From Rubritalea tangerina (GTDB taxonomy: Bacteria > Verrucomicrobiota > Verrucomicrobiia > Verrucomicrobiales > Akkermansiaceae): a stretch of 64,000 bases of DNA. The first letter of the stretch is position 1. Every line of letters starts with the position of its first letter. A program made the position numbers and the translations under genes. The notes beneath the pieces were generated by a model, which saw nothing but the letters and a program-made list of their open reading frames with translations, did no database searches and had not been told where the DNA came from. The stretch spans positions 1-64,000 of the forward strand of contig NZ_JBHUJB010000080.1 of assembly GCF_042683245.1 (NCBI RefSeq). The letters are read 5' to 3'. This document shows positions 51,633 to 60,572 of this stretch, one piece after another.

Positions 51633-52349
51633 TTACTTCCTTCTGCGGAGTCCTAGTAAGCTTAGGCTGCCGAGTGCGCTGAGCGCGAGAGAACTGGGTT
51701 CAGGAACGGCGGTGACCTGAAGGGCGTTGAAATGGATTTCGCCTGTCCCTTGGATTCCTTGGCGGAATGCTTGGGTCGTTGCGTTGGCGACGAAGGTAGT
51801 TTCGACGAGTCGAGCATAGTTCTGTCCTCCGTCGCTGAACGAAGTATAGTCTACGAGGAGGTCATCCCAGGTGGATCCATCGCGTGAGAAGTGGAGGAAG
51901 CGGCCGGTAAAACTACCTCGGTTATCGACGACGAGGGCTTGGATGGTATAGGTGGTGCCGATGGATAGGCCCTCGATAGCGAAGCCATCACCTTGAGAAT
52001 TTCCATAGGTAAAGGAATTGAGCAAGGCGAGTTCGTCTCCTGTTTGGAAGCCTGCGAGGCCGAGTTCGGAGTAGCCGGCAGCGGAGTCTCCGGAGGAGAC
52101 ATCGCTACTGCCCCACTTGATGTTTCCTGCGATAGCCTGAGCGGCGCCTGGGTCTCCGCTGAAGGTGACACCGTTGATAGTGACGTCGGTGGAGCTGCCA
52201 AAGTTGTATGCGAGCAAGGTTGTGCCTTTGACGATTTGGTTGGCGTTCGTGAAAGCTGTATCAGTCCAAGTGAGTGTGGCCGCGTGACTTGAGCTGAGTG
52301 CAGCGAGTAGCCCTCCGATAAGGAAAGCTGGGATTTTAGTTTGTTTCAT
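51633..52349 (-). CDS. PEP-CTERM sorting-domain protein
   Basis: This 238-residue protein has a signal peptide (IPAFLIGGLLAALSSSHAA) and the tail VPEPSSLALSALGSLSLLG followed by RRRK. The body is Gly/Thr-rich and beta-like; TYGNSQGDGFAIEGLSIGTTYTIQAL and FLHFSRDGSTWDDLL recall lectin-like or carbohydrate-binding folds. It sits among sulfatase genes, so a role in holding sulfated polysaccharide at the surface is possible (inference). It converges with the plus-strand sulfatase (53 bp between stops). Confidence 0.83.
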   Translation of the reverse strand: MKQTKIPAFLIGGLLAALSSSHAATLTWTDTAFTNANQIVKGTTLLAYNFGSSTDVTINGVTFSGDPGAAQAIAGNIKWGSSDVSSGDSAAGYSELGLAGFQTGDELALLNSFTYGNSQGDGFAIEGLSIGTTYTIQALVVDNRGSFTGRFLHFSRDGSTWDDLLVDYTSFSDGGQNYARLVETTFVANATTQAFRQGIQGTGEIHFNALQVTAVPEPSSLALSALGSLSLLGLRRRK

Positions 52350-52644
52350 CGTTGTTTATTTATGTTGGGGTTCAAGGAGCATGGATTGTAGGGGATGCTC
52401 GGGAACGATGAGAAGGGGAGGCTACGTTAATTTTGGGACGGATTGCGCAGATGTATGACAGGCAAAAAGAGATTGGTTCTATGTTGGTTGAATTAGAGGG
52501 GGAGAGCTGTGGGGGCGATCGATGTGTTAGGGGGGGATACCATCTCTCGACTCGCAATAGACGAATGAGGTGTGGTAAAGTCTTGTGATTTTGCGCTGCG
52601 CGATTTCAGAGAGCATCGGATTATCTAGCATAATCTCATCGTTG
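52350..52644. other. intergenic stretch without recognisable gene
   Basis: The gap between the PEP-CTERM start (52349) and the sulfatase stop (52743) is 393 bp. Its right third is repeat copy B. In the remaining 295 bp I see no coding frame with family features, no tRNA and no clear terminator. The promoter of the PEP-CTERM gene must lie here but no convincing -35/-10 pair was found. Confidence 0.5.
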
Positions 52645-52745
52645 TCATTCAATTGTCCCGCGCGTGCGGGACGCCTTCACTCTGCCTTGATATTCTGCAA
52701 GCTCATTCCGACCATTCGTCCATTCCGCTTCGATCAATGGTATTA
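52645..52745 (-). repeat. dispersed repeat copy B, abutting a stop codon
   Basis: This 101-bp copy matches copy A (44974-45066) with 7 substitutions and carries an extra 8 bp (GTCCATTC, apparently a local duplication). The minus-strand reading again begins with the TAA stop of a gene, here the sulfatase, and ends with the hairpin GTCCCGC/GCGGGAC (52655-52661 with 52666-52672). Both host genes end with Lys-Asn-stop, so the repeat may include the last two codons. Confidence 0.85.
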
Positions 52746-54161
52746 GTTCTTGAACGCATCAAACTCTGGGTTGACGCAGCGTTTTTTCCAACGTTTGTAG
52801 ATGGCTTTTAGGCTGGCTTCGGGCTCTGGCTGCATGCCTTTGTCTCCGGTTTCTTTTTGCCACTGTTCGAGGATTGCGATGTGTTGTAGGAGGACGTCGG
52901 CATAGTTTGGATCCTCTGCTAGATTATTGAGCTCATGTGGGTCATTATTGAGGTCATAGAGTTCGTGAGCTGGGCGTGGTCCGAAGTAGATGTGGTCGAT
53001 TTTGGGATCGAGAGAGCCCTCCTTATGCATTTTATGGAGTTCTTTGACGACGCCTTTACCGTCGCGGTATTGGGGTTGGAGGAAGATGCGGTCGGTTTTA
53101 TAGTTTCTGAGGTAGCGGAATGATTCGGTGCGTACGGTGCGCGTGACATCGATAGTGAAGTCGCAGCGATCACGGGCGGAGATCACAAATTTGCGCGGGG
53201 AGAAGTTTGGTGCGAAGAGGTTTTGACCTTCGAACCAGGTGGGTTGGGGGATGTTGGCGAGAGCGAGGGTTGTGGCGCTGAGGTCGAGGGCATTGACGAG
53301 GTCGGAGCGGCGTTTGGCTTGGGGGATACCGGGGCCTGCGATAATGCAGGGCACATGGACGCCGCCTTCGTAGCAAAATTGTTTATGGCGGACCGAGAGG
53401 TTATTTCCGTGGTCTGAGAAGAAGAAGACGATGGTGTTATCGGCGCGGCCGGTGGCTTCGAGTTCGTCGAGGACTTTTTTAACATCGTTGTCGGTGACTC
53501 GGACGGTGTTGTAGTGGTTAGCCCAGATTTGTTTAAAGATGGGGGTGTTCGGGTAATATCCGGGAACCGTGAGGGTGGTGGGATCTACTTTGGAAGGGGC
53601 CGCTTTAGGATTGGACTTTCCGCCGCGGAGCTGGATTTGGGCAAAGAAGGGTTTGTCCTTGGGGAGGTCAGCAAGTTTACCACCGCCGGGTTTGGCGATG
53701 CGTTTGTTTCCTGCTTCTGTGGAGCCGATGGTGTAGAGTGTGCTGCGGTTGTAGTGGAAGTTATAGTCATCTTTCCCGCGGTTCATGGTGGCGTAGCCAT
53801 TATCGCGCATGATTTCGGGCAGAGTTTTCCAGCCTTTGGGCAGATTGATGTAGGCGTCAGGGCTGCGTGAGGAACGGTGGTTGTGGGTGCCACTGGTGGT
53901 TTGCATGGCTCCGGTGATGAGGGCTGAGCGGGTAGCTGAGCAGACTGGTGCGGGGGTATAGCAGCGTTCTAACAATGTGCCACGCGCCGCGAGTGCGTCA
54001 ATGTGTGGCGTGTGCTTGGCATTGACCTTATCACCGTAGCAACCGATCCAGGGGGAGAGGTCTTCGGTGTAGATCCAGAGGATATTCGGCTTTTGGGGAG
54101 CAGCGTGAGCGAGAACGATGCCGATGGCGGTAGCGAGGAGAAATAGAAGCCGAGTTTGCAT
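52743..54161 (-). CDS. sulfatase with Cys-x-Ala-x-Arg signature
   Basis: This 472-residue exported sulfatase has a signal peptide (LLFLLATAIGIVLAHAA). NILWIYTEDLSPWIGCYG carries the first metal site. The activation signature is CSATRSALITG with Cys74 followed by Ala rather than Pro, a variant accepted by anaerobic-type maturases. TIVFFFSDHGNNLSVRHKQF holds the second metal site, and PAHELYDLNNDPHELNNLAED is the conserved tail. This layout resembles N-sulfoglucosamine/heparan-type sulfatases (S1 family). The stop codon is the first base triplet of repeat copy B. Its 3' neighbour upstream is the small secreted protein at 54215. Confidence 0.9.
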   Translation of the reverse strand: MQTRLLFLLATAIGIVLAHAAPQKPNILWIYTEDLSPWIGCYGDKVNAKHTPHIDALAARGTLLERCYTPAPVCSATRSALITGAMQTTSGTHNHRSSRSPDAYINLPKGWKTLPEIMRDNGYATMNRGKDDYNFHYNRSTLYTIGSTEAGNKRIAKPGGGKLADLPKDKPFFAQIQLRGGKSNPKAAPSKVDPTTLTVPGYYPNTPIFKQIWANHYNTVRVTDNDVKKVLDELEATGRADNTIVFFFSDHGNNLSVRHKQFCYEGGVHVPCIIAGPGIPQAKRRSDLVNALDLSATTLALANIPQPTWFEGQNLFAPNFSPRKFVISARDRCDFTIDVTRTVRTESFRYLRNYKTDRIFLQPQYRDGKGVVKELHKMHKEGSLDPKIDHIYFGPRPAHELYDLNNDPHELNNLAEDPNYADVLLQHIAILEQWQKETGDKGMQPEPEASLKAIYKRWKKRCVNPEFDAFKN

Positions 54162-54214
54162 ATCCCTACTATGGCTGGGGCAGGGATTCTATTACTCAGA
54201 AATTGGTGAGGGAC

Positions 54215-54784
54215 TCAACGCTGGATGACATTATCATTGTGGTAGATGATCGAGAAGGTCGAGCGGCGTTGGTTGCGGAGTCCATCGCGGACTTCGGTTT
54301 TGGTGATCATGAGGAAGAGACCGGAGACTGGTTCGATGTGGTAAGATATCGAGTCGGTGGTGAAATTATCTTTATCGGTATTGCGCTTTTTCTTGGTGAG
54401 CTTGAATTGGCCGTGTTGGGCGGTGAGGGCGCGTTTGGCTTCGCTGAATCTGAGTTCTGCGAGGTCGAAGCTCATTTTGGGATCTGCGAAGTTGAGGGTG
54501 ACTTCATAGAGTTTACCTTTATTGAAGCGGGCCTCGAGTGAGGAGGCTTGGTGGGAAGGGAGGTTGCCCTTGGAGTTACTGATAATGACGTGGCGTTCAT
54601 CGATCTGGTGGCCGGGGAGGCTGAGGGTAACGTCGAGCTTATGGCGTTCGGCCCAGTCGAAGAGTTTTTCGGGGGTATCTCCCCACTTGAGCCCGAAGGG
54701 TGGGGAGAGCAAAGCCTGTGCTTGGCTGGCTGCGAGAGTGAGCAGCCAGCAAGCAAGGCTTGCGATGAGGAGAAGGGGTTTCAT
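54215..54784 (-). CDS. hypothetical exported protein
   Basis: This 189-residue protein has a signal peptide (LLLIASLACWLLTLAASQA). The mature part begins FGLKWGDTPEKLFDWAERH, a start often seen in small periplasmic proteins that resemble lipid- or ligand-binding folds, and ends in a run of strands (SISYHIEPVSGLFLMITKTEV). No enzymatic motif was recognised. The start codon overlaps the stop of the following membrane-protein gene by one base (54784), and both lie downstream of RNase G, so this is the last gene of the mre/RNase G string. Confidence 0.6.
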   Translation of the reverse strand: MKPLLLIASLACWLLTLAASQAQALLSPPFGLKWGDTPEKLFDWAERHKLDVTLSLPGHQIDERHVIISNSKGNLPSHQASSLEARFNKGKLYEVTLNFADPKMSFDLAELRFSEAKRALTAQHGQFKLTKKKRNTDKDNFTTDSISYHIEPVSGLFLMITKTEVRDGLRNQRRSTFSIIYHNDNVIQR

Positions 54785-55212
54785 TATTTTTTAAAGATGT
54801 CGGTGTAGGCGGAGACGATGCTCATCACCAACTTATAGATGAGGAAGAGCAATGCTGCGACGACAATGACGCCTGAGAAGAGGATGCCAACGACGACCCA
54901 AAGCGGCCACCACTTTTTCTGGAGGAAGCGAGCGAACTTTGGGTTGGTAGCGAGCTGGGCAAGCTTGGCCATGATGCGCATTTTGAGGGGGAGCTTGCCC
55001 CCCTGCATCCCAGCCATGGCTGACATATCTGGCATGCCTCCCATCCCGCCCATGGCCCCGAAAGCGGCAAAGGGGTTATTCGGGTCGATGTTTGGCATAT
55101 CGCTCGGTGTCGGGCCAGGAGTTTTGGCCTGACGCGTTGCGGCAGATTTCTTGTTGTTGGCGCTGAGGACCTCGTCGACCTTCGCCTCAACGACTTTACG
55201 ATCCATAGCCAT
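54784..55212 (-). CDS. small Met/Gly-rich membrane protein
   Basis: I do not recognise this 142-residue protein. The first 45 residues are polar; residues 46-72 are rich in Gly, Met and Ala (FGAMGGMGGMPDMSAMAGM). A basic helix (MRIMAKLAQLATNPKFARFLQKKW) precedes one long hydrophobic segment of about 35 residues (PLWVVVGILFSGVIVVAALLFL), probably one membrane span, and a short tail follows. It starts 3 bp after the RNase G stop and its end touches the next gene. Co-transcription with mreBCD/mrdA/RNase G suggests an envelope role (inference). Confidence 0.55.
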   Translation of the reverse strand: MAMDRKVVEAKVDEVLSANNKKSAATRQAKTPGPTPSDMPNIDPNNPFAAFGAMGGMGGMPDMSAMAGMQGGKLPLKMRIMAKLAQLATNPKFARFLQKKWWPLWVVVGILFSGVIVVAALLFLIYKLVMSIVSAYTDIFKK

Positions 55213-55215
55213 GGT

Positions 55216-56805
55216 TTAGTTACTCTGGAAGATGGTTTTCTCGGTTTGGGCGTCGATGACGACGAATCGCTCGCGGTGGAGGGTGGCGTCGGTGCGGAAG
55301 ATGAGTCGTCCGCTGTGTGTGCGCTCGAGTTCCATGAGGAGCTTAGAGTCTTCTTTCTTGAAGCGGTTGAGGACGTCAGGGTTGACCATGACGATGAGGT
55401 CGCCGAGTTGTTCGCTGTTGCGTTGGATGACGGTATTGAGTCGGCGTTGGATTTCCACGGACATGGTCATGGTGGTTTTGACGCGGCCACGGCCCTGGCA
55501 GTATGGGCAGGGTTCGTACATGGTGTCGCGGAGTGACTCATTGAGGCGCTGGCGGGTCATTTCCATCAAGCCGACTGGCGAGATTTGCATGACTTGAGTT
55601 TTTGCCTTATCGCGCTTGAGGCGTTCTTTCATGGCGCGGTAGACGGCCATTTGGTCACGGCGGTGGCGCATGTCGATGAAGTCGACGACGACGAGTCCAC
55701 CGATATTACGCAGGCGCAATTGGCGGGCGACTTCTTCAGCGGCTTCGACGTTGGTTTGGAGAATCATTTTATCGACATCTTTGGCGCCTTTATTGCGGCC
55801 GGTATTGACGTCAACGGCGATGAGGGCCTCGGTTTCATCGATGACGAGGTAGCCGCCACAGGGGAGCCAGACTTGGCGGTGGAAGGCTTCATCAATTTGT
55901 TTTTGGACGCCGATTTTATTAAAGATCGAGCGACGTGACGGGTAGTGGTGGATGCGACGTTTTGCGCGGCGGGAGATTTTGCCGGCGACTTCACGCATGA
56001 ACTCGGTAGTTTCGAGGTCATCACAGATGATTTGGTCGACTTCATCGGTGAGGAAGTCGCGCGCGGTGCGCTCGATGAGGCCGGGTTCTTGGAAGGTGCA
56101 GACAGGGGCAGGCTTGGCGTCGCGCTTACGTTCGACTTCTTCCCATTGCTCGAGGAGCATGGCAAGGTCGCGGACGAAGTGGCGGGCGCGCTGGCCTTGA
56201 GCGACGGTGCGCATGATGATGCCCATGCCATCTGGGACCTTGAGCTTTTGCATGATGCGGCGGAGGCGCTGGCGCTCTTTCGGGTCGTCTACTTTGCGTG
56301 AGATGCCGAATTGTTCGGAGAAGGGCATGAGGACGAGGTAGCGGCCAGCGAGTGAGACGTTGGTGGTGACGCGTGGGCCCTTATTGCCGATGGGGCCTTT
56401 TGAGACCTGGATCATGATTTCAGATCCGATTGGGTAGATATTAGGGATGTCCTTAGAAGTGATTTTCTTTTGTTTTTTCTTTGGGCGTCCTTCGCGTTCA
56501 ATTTCTTCGAGTCCACCGTCGAGGGCGGCAGGGATGGCGTCCCAGAAGTGGAGGAAGGCATTTTTCTCCATGCCGATATCAACGAACATGGCTTTGAGGC
56601 CAGGTTCGATATTTTTGACGGTACCTTTGAAGATACCGCCGACGATATTGGCATCGCCTTCACGCTCGACCTCGTATTCTTCGAGGCTGCCGTTTTCGAT
56701 GAGAGCGACACGGCGTTCAAGTTTTTCTGCATTAATGACGAGTGAGACACCCTCACGAGGGTTTGGCTCACCGATGCCTAGTGCTTTTTTGATTTTTTTG
56801 ATCAT
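55216..56805 (-). CDS. rng: ribonuclease G/E family
   Basis: RNase G is an endoribonuclease that matures 16S rRNA and degrades mRNA. The 529-residue protein shows the S1 domain (FKGTVKNIEPGLKAMFVDIG, with KNAFLH) near residues 60-80. The RNase H-like and catalytic regions follow: GYLVIDETEALIAVDVNTG with the first metal Asp, and GGLVVVDFIDMRHRRD with the second. The zinc-link is CPYCQGRG, near residue 430. The length fits RNase G rather than the longer RNase E. It is downstream of mreB-mreC-mreD-mrdA, the same neighbourhood as in Escherichia coli (mreBCD-maf-rng). Confidence 0.93.
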   Translation of the reverse strand: MIKKIKKALGIGEPNPREGVSLVINAEKLERRVALIENGSLEEYEVEREGDANIVGGIFKGTVKNIEPGLKAMFVDIGMEKNAFLHFWDAIPAALDGGLEEIEREGRPKKKQKKITSKDIPNIYPIGSEIMIQVSKGPIGNKGPRVTTNVSLAGRYLVLMPFSEQFGISRKVDDPKERQRLRRIMQKLKVPDGMGIIMRTVAQGQRARHFVRDLAMLLEQWEEVERKRDAKPAPVCTFQEPGLIERTARDFLTDEVDQIICDDLETTEFMREVAGKISRRAKRRIHHYPSRRSIFNKIGVQKQIDEAFHRQVWLPCGGYLVIDETEALIAVDVNTGRNKGAKDVDKMILQTNVEAAEEVARQLRLRNIGGLVVVDFIDMRHRRDQMAVYRAMKERLKRDKAKTQVMQISPVGLMEMTRQRLNESLRDTMYEPCPYCQGRGRVKTTMTMSVEIQRRLNTVIQRNSEQLGDLIVMVNPDVLNRFKKEDSKLLMELERTHSGRLIFRTDATLHRERFVVIDAQTEKTIFQSN

Positions 56806-56917
56806 GATAAATAGTTCGATTAAATTGGTTAGAAGTGTTTTGTTGGGTGTTTGAAATCTTTTGAATGATTAGTAATTAGGTGGAGTTAGGGGCTCTTGAT
56901 AGCCCAAAATGTGAGAT

Positions 56918-59011
56918 TTATTCTTGGATGGGAATTGCGCGGGGGATGACTGAGCCTCGGGAGTCGATTTCTGCGCGGATGGTGGGTTGTGGAAGTTCTT
57001 CAGGTTCTTCGGGTTCTGGGTGGATGATGACGATGGATGAAGCTTCGTCTCCCGTTTCGCCGTCGGCCATGAAAGCTGCGGCGAGTGGGTTGTCATCAGG
57101 GAGTGATATTTCTTCGATGAGGTCGGTATTTCCGACATAGGGGGTTTGTTTTTTGAGTGGGAGGGTGTCCCCGGCTTCTTGGGCGAAGAGTCCGGTGAGG
57201 ATAAGTTTGACGAGAGGGCCTGCGACTTTACCACCGCTGCCGCCTCGTTTGACGGCGACGGCGACGACGTAGCGAGGGTTATCGTATGGGGCGAAGGCGA
57301 CGGTCCATGCGACGTGGGTTTTGATACCGAGGTCGGAGGTTTGAGCGGTGCCTGTTTTTGCGCCGATTTCGACTTCATCTGGGGCGGCGCGGCGGGCGGT
57401 GCCGCCGACTTTGTTAGCGGCGAGGAACATCCCTTTTCTGATAGATTCGAGGTGATTGGGGGCGAGGCCTTGCTGGATGAGGTTGGCTTTTAGTTTTGGT
57501 TTATTGGAGATTTGGATTCCGAGGTCTGGGTGGCTGACTTTGCGGACGATTCGGGGCTGGTAGAGTTTGCCGCCATTGGCGACGGCGGAGACGACAGCGG
57601 CCATTTGTAGTGGGGTGGCTTCGGAATCTCCTTGTCCGATGGAGAGCATGCCGGTGAGGGCGGGTGTCATGGATTTGTTTCGGTTATCGCGGCGCCACTG
57701 GGCGCTGCCGGGCACGATACCTTCGGATTCTTTAGGAAGGCGGATTCCGGATGCTTGGCCGAGTCCGAGCATTTGGTAGGTATCGACCATTTTTTGGGTG
57801 CCAATGGTATTGGCGATTTTCATGAAGTAGGGATTACAGGAGCGTTGGATCGCTTCTTCGAGGTCGAGGACGCCGTGGCCCCAAGTTTTCCAGCATCGGA
57901 TTTTTGCCTTTCCGTAGGGGGTAAAGCCGACGCAATTGCAGTGCATTCCGTGGAGGTCGTGGATGGAGCCGGCGATGGCGGCGGGGATTTTGAAGGTTGA
58001 TCCTGGGGGGAAGTTGCTGATGGCACGGTTGAGGAAGGGGGCTGATTTATTTTCGCGGTAGAAGGCGTAGCGTTTGGCAGAGATGTTGGGGATGAAGTCG
58101 TTAGGGTTGAAGTCGGGGACTGAAGCCATGGCGAGGACTTCACCGTTGCGCGGGTCCATGACGACGGCGGCGGCGCGGCCGGCGCGGCGCAGTACGGTTT
58201 CGGTGAGGTATTGGATACGGGCGTCGAGGGTGAGTTGGACTTCTGAGCCTTGGGATGGTTTGACGTAGTCGACGACGCGGAGGTTTTTGCCTTTTTCGTT
58301 TTTGAGGATGGTACGGATACCTTCGTTGCCGCGCATGTATTGGTCCATGGTGGCTTCGACGCCGGAGATGCCTTTGGGGTCACCAGTGTAGTGTTTGAAG
58401 TCTGGTGGGACATCTCCTTTTTCCCATTGTTTGAGGTAGCCTAGGCTGTGTGAGGCGAGGGCGCCGAATGGGTAGATGCGGCGTGGGTTGACGGTGACGT
58501 ATACACCGGGGAGTTCGAGGTTATGTTCTGCGAAGTGGGCGAATTGGTCATAGCTGAGGTCATCTCGAAAGACGTAGGGGACGAGGCCGCCGTGGGTTTT
58601 GTAGTGGGCTTCCAGAGCATTTGCGCTGTATTTGGCATCGATGCCTTGTTGGGCGAGTTTTGGGCGGACCCAATTGTTGATGATATCGACGATGCCGGGT
58701 GGTTGAGCCTCTTTATCTCCTTTATGTTGTTCCCAGAAGTGCTGGAGGAAGTCCTGGTGGATTTCTTTGAGGTTAAAGATGAGTTGGTAGTTGCGGTTAT
58801 TTTTGGCGAGGACGACACCATTGCGGTCGGTGATTTCGCCGCGGACGCCAGGTTCTCGGACATGGACTTCGTAGTTGGTGGGGACCTGAGCGCGGAATTC
58901 GTCTTGGCGGTTGATTTGGAAATCGTAGAGTTGCGTGAGCAAGACACCGCAGCCCACCAAGATGATCAAGGTGAGGATGTAGATACGGTATCTGTAACGC
59001 GGGCGAGACAT
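56918..59011 (-). CDS. mrdA: penicillin-binding protein 2 (elongasome transpeptidase)
   Basis: PBP2 cross-links peptidoglycan during cell elongation. The 697-residue protein has one N-terminal membrane segment (YRIYILTLIILVGCGVLL), the pedestal domain (GVRGEITDRNGVVLAKN, GISGVEATMDQYMRGNEG), and the transpeptidase motifs SxxK at Ser338 (PGSTFKIP), SxN (QRSCNPYF near 401) and KTG at Lys552 (GAKTGTAQTS). The C-terminus is extended by about 70 acidic and Pro-rich residues (EPEEPEELPQPTIR) not usual for PBP2. It lies 7 bp after mreD. RodA, which normally follows mrdA, is missing here; the next gene is RNase G. Confidence 0.93.
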   Translation of the reverse strand: MSRPRYRYRIYILTLIILVGCGVLLTQLYDFQINRQDEFRAQVPTNYEVHVREPGVRGEITDRNGVVLAKNNRNYQLIFNLKEIHQDFLQHFWEQHKGDKEAQPPGIVDIINNWVRPKLAQQGIDAKYSANALEAHYKTHGGLVPYVFRDDLSYDQFAHFAEHNLELPGVYVTVNPRRIYPFGALASHSLGYLKQWEKGDVPPDFKHYTGDPKGISGVEATMDQYMRGNEGIRTILKNEKGKNLRVVDYVKPSQGSEVQLTLDARIQYLTETVLRRAGRAAAVVMDPRNGEVLAMASVPDFNPNDFIPNISAKRYAFYRENKSAPFLNRAISNFPPGSTFKIPAAIAGSIHDLHGMHCNCVGFTPYGKAKIRCWKTWGHGVLDLEEAIQRSCNPYFMKIANTIGTQKMVDTYQMLGLGQASGIRLPKESEGIVPGSAQWRRDNRNKSMTPALTGMLSIGQGDSEATPLQMAAVVSAVANGGKLYQPRIVRKVSHPDLGIQISNKPKLKANLIQQGLAPNHLESIRKGMFLAANKVGGTARRAAPDEVEIGAKTGTAQTSDLGIKTHVAWTVAFAPYDNPRYVVAVAVKRGGSGGKVAGPLVKLILTGLFAQEAGDTLPLKKQTPYVGNTDLIEEISLPDDNPLAAAFMADGETGDEASSIVIIHPEPEEPEELPQPTIRAEIDSRGSVIPRAIPIQE

Positions 59012-59017
59012 TGGGGA

Positions 59018-59623
59018 CTAGGAATCGAGAGTGTAGGCTTCAGGGGTAAAGTAGCGGCGCTTGAGGCCGTCATAGCGGATGGTGTAGTCGAACCATTTGG
59101 CGAGTTTGAAGAGGATGGCGAAGATCAGGGGGGAGCAGAGCATGGTCATGGCGGCGGTGAGCCAGATCTGGGTGAGCACTTTGCCTGGGAAAATCCACTC
59201 GCCTCTGACGAAGGTGATGAGGAGGAATTCGGCGAGCAGGTAGAGGAAGATGGCGATGCCTGAGAGGATGGCGGAGAGTTGCCAAGCGCCCTTGCGGAAG
59301 AGGGGTTGGATGCCTTGCATGAGAACTCCCATGAGGCCGAAGAGGAGGATGGAGTAACCGAAGCGCAGGGCGTCAGTTTGATGGATATAGACTTCGGGAT
59401 CGCCCCCTTGGGGGCCGAGTGTGTTGTTCGCATCCCAGAGGAAGCCGGCGAGGAAGGCGAGGCCCAACATGGGTGAGAAGCCGACAGTGACGGCGCTACA
59501 GAGGAAGACGAGGTGGAGCAGCAGGATACGCGCATCAAATAGAGCCGTCACAGCCGGGATAAATTGCTGTAGGATACAGGCAATTATCACGAGGAGGAAG
59601 AGGCTGATGTGGTATCTGATCAC
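59018..59623 (-). CDS. mreD: rod-shape-determining protein MreD
   Basis: MreD is the small membrane component of the elongasome. This 201-residue protein has five to six hydrophobic segments (for example ISLFLLVIIACILQQFI, LLHLVFLCSAVTVGFSP, LSAILSGIAIFLYLLAEFLLITF). The family motif around LFDARILLLHLVFL and the position between mreC and mrdA support the name; sequence similarity to well-studied MreD is weak, as is usual for this family. Gaps of 6 bp to the mreC side and 6 bp to the mrdA side indicate one transcript. Confidence 0.75.
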   Translation of the reverse strand: MIRYHISLFLLVIIACILQQFIPAVTALFDARILLLHLVFLCSAVTVGFSPMLGLAFLAGFLWDANNTLGPQGGDPEVYIHQTDALRFGYSILLFGLMGVLMQGIQPLFRKGAWQLSAILSGIAIFLYLLAEFLLITFVRGEWIFPGKVLTQIWLTAAMTMLCSPLIFAILFKLAKWFDYTIRYDGLKRRYFTPEAYTLDS

Positions 59624-59629
59624 GGTGGT

Positions 59630-60433
59630 TTACTGGTGTCCTAGCAGGACGAATACGGTATCGAGGGCCGCAAAGTCTACTGCAGGTTTCACCAGAGCCT
59701 CCGCATCAATGGCACCCACTTCTGAGGACACGATGGTGCCCAGGGTGATATTGGCGGGGAAGAGTCCACCACGGCCAGTGGTAACCACTGTGGAGCCGGG
59801 TTTTATCTTAGCCTCTTTAGACAGGTAGCGCAGGCGGAGCATGGGGGAGTCTCCGTGTTGGGCGCGTTGTCCACTGAGGATGCCGACTTCTTGAGTGCCT
59901 TTGATCTTTGCAGATACTTGGCATTTCTCATCGGTCAGCAAAATCACGGTGGAGGTCTCGTCGTTGGGTCGGTCTACCTTACCGACGAGTCCTTCTGCAG
60001 CAAGCACTGGGAGTTGGACTCCCACTTGGTGCTTTTGCCCGCGGTCGATGGTGATGGTTTCCCACCAAGTCGCAGGCTTGCGGCGTATGAGTTTTGCAGC
60101 GATCACGCTGAAAGGGGAACGTTGCTGGAATTTGAGCGCAGCACGTAGTTGAATATTTTCTTCTTCTAGCTTCCTGAGGTGTGAGGCTTCGGTTCGCAGT
60201 TTGACGAGTTCGGCTTCGGCGGCGTCAAGTTTGGCAGCGATGGTTTGTGAGTGTTCGACTTCATCGGTGAAGGCGCGGGCCTTGGTTTCGAGTGCTGCAC
60301 CACTTTTGAGGAAGGGGCCGACTGCAGCGTAGTAGCTGCGTTGAATCTGGCGCACGCCTTCTTCACTGCGGGTGAGTGCCCAGGCAACTCCCGCAAGGAA
60401 AAGAAGTAAGGTGATGAGATTCAGTGGCTTCAT
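59630..60433 (-). CDS. mreC: rod-shape-determining protein MreC
   Basis: MreC is a periplasmic scaffold that binds PBP2. The 267-residue protein has an N-terminal membrane segment (LNLITLLLFLAGVAWAL), a long coiled coil (AAKLDAAEAELVKLRTEASHLRKLEEENIQL), and beta-barrel domains with SVIAAKLIRRKPATWWETITIDRG, VGLVGKVDRPNDETS-type loops and STVVTTGRGGLFPANITLG. The motif GLFPANITLGTIV corresponds to the family's G-x-x-P-G-I-x-V-G segment. The ATG at 60433 is chosen over an upstream frame start at 60517, which would add an unlikely leader. Together with mreB it forms the core of the operon. Confidence 0.88.
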   Translation of the reverse strand: MKPLNLITLLLFLAGVAWALTRSEEGVRQIQRSYYAAVGPFLKSGAALETKARAFTDEVEHSQTIAAKLDAAEAELVKLRTEASHLRKLEEENIQLRAALKFQQRSPFSVIAAKLIRRKPATWWETITIDRGQKHQVGVQLPVLAAEGLVGKVDRPNDETSTVILLTDEKCQVSAKIKGTQEVGILSGQRAQHGDSPMLRLRYLSKEAKIKPGSTVVTTGRGGLFPANITLGTIVSSEVGAIDAEALVKPAVDFAALDTVFVLLGHQ

Positions 60434-60572
60434 GTCAATTCGTGAGGCGCATTGGGGGAGGTGCTGAAGAATGTGTCTTGGTAGTGACGTTTGAGGAAAG
60501 TGGAGGCTTTCAGGCAAATGTCAAAAAAGGCGAACACATCGGGTAGCAAAGTCGGGGGGGATTGTCGAAGAC

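Noticed and set aside
58523..59263. Plus-strand open frame opposite mrdA and mreD
   Set aside because: It is very rich in Val, Asp, Phe and Glu as expected from antisense of Ala/Asn/Lys-rich codons, and it spans two well-supported genes.
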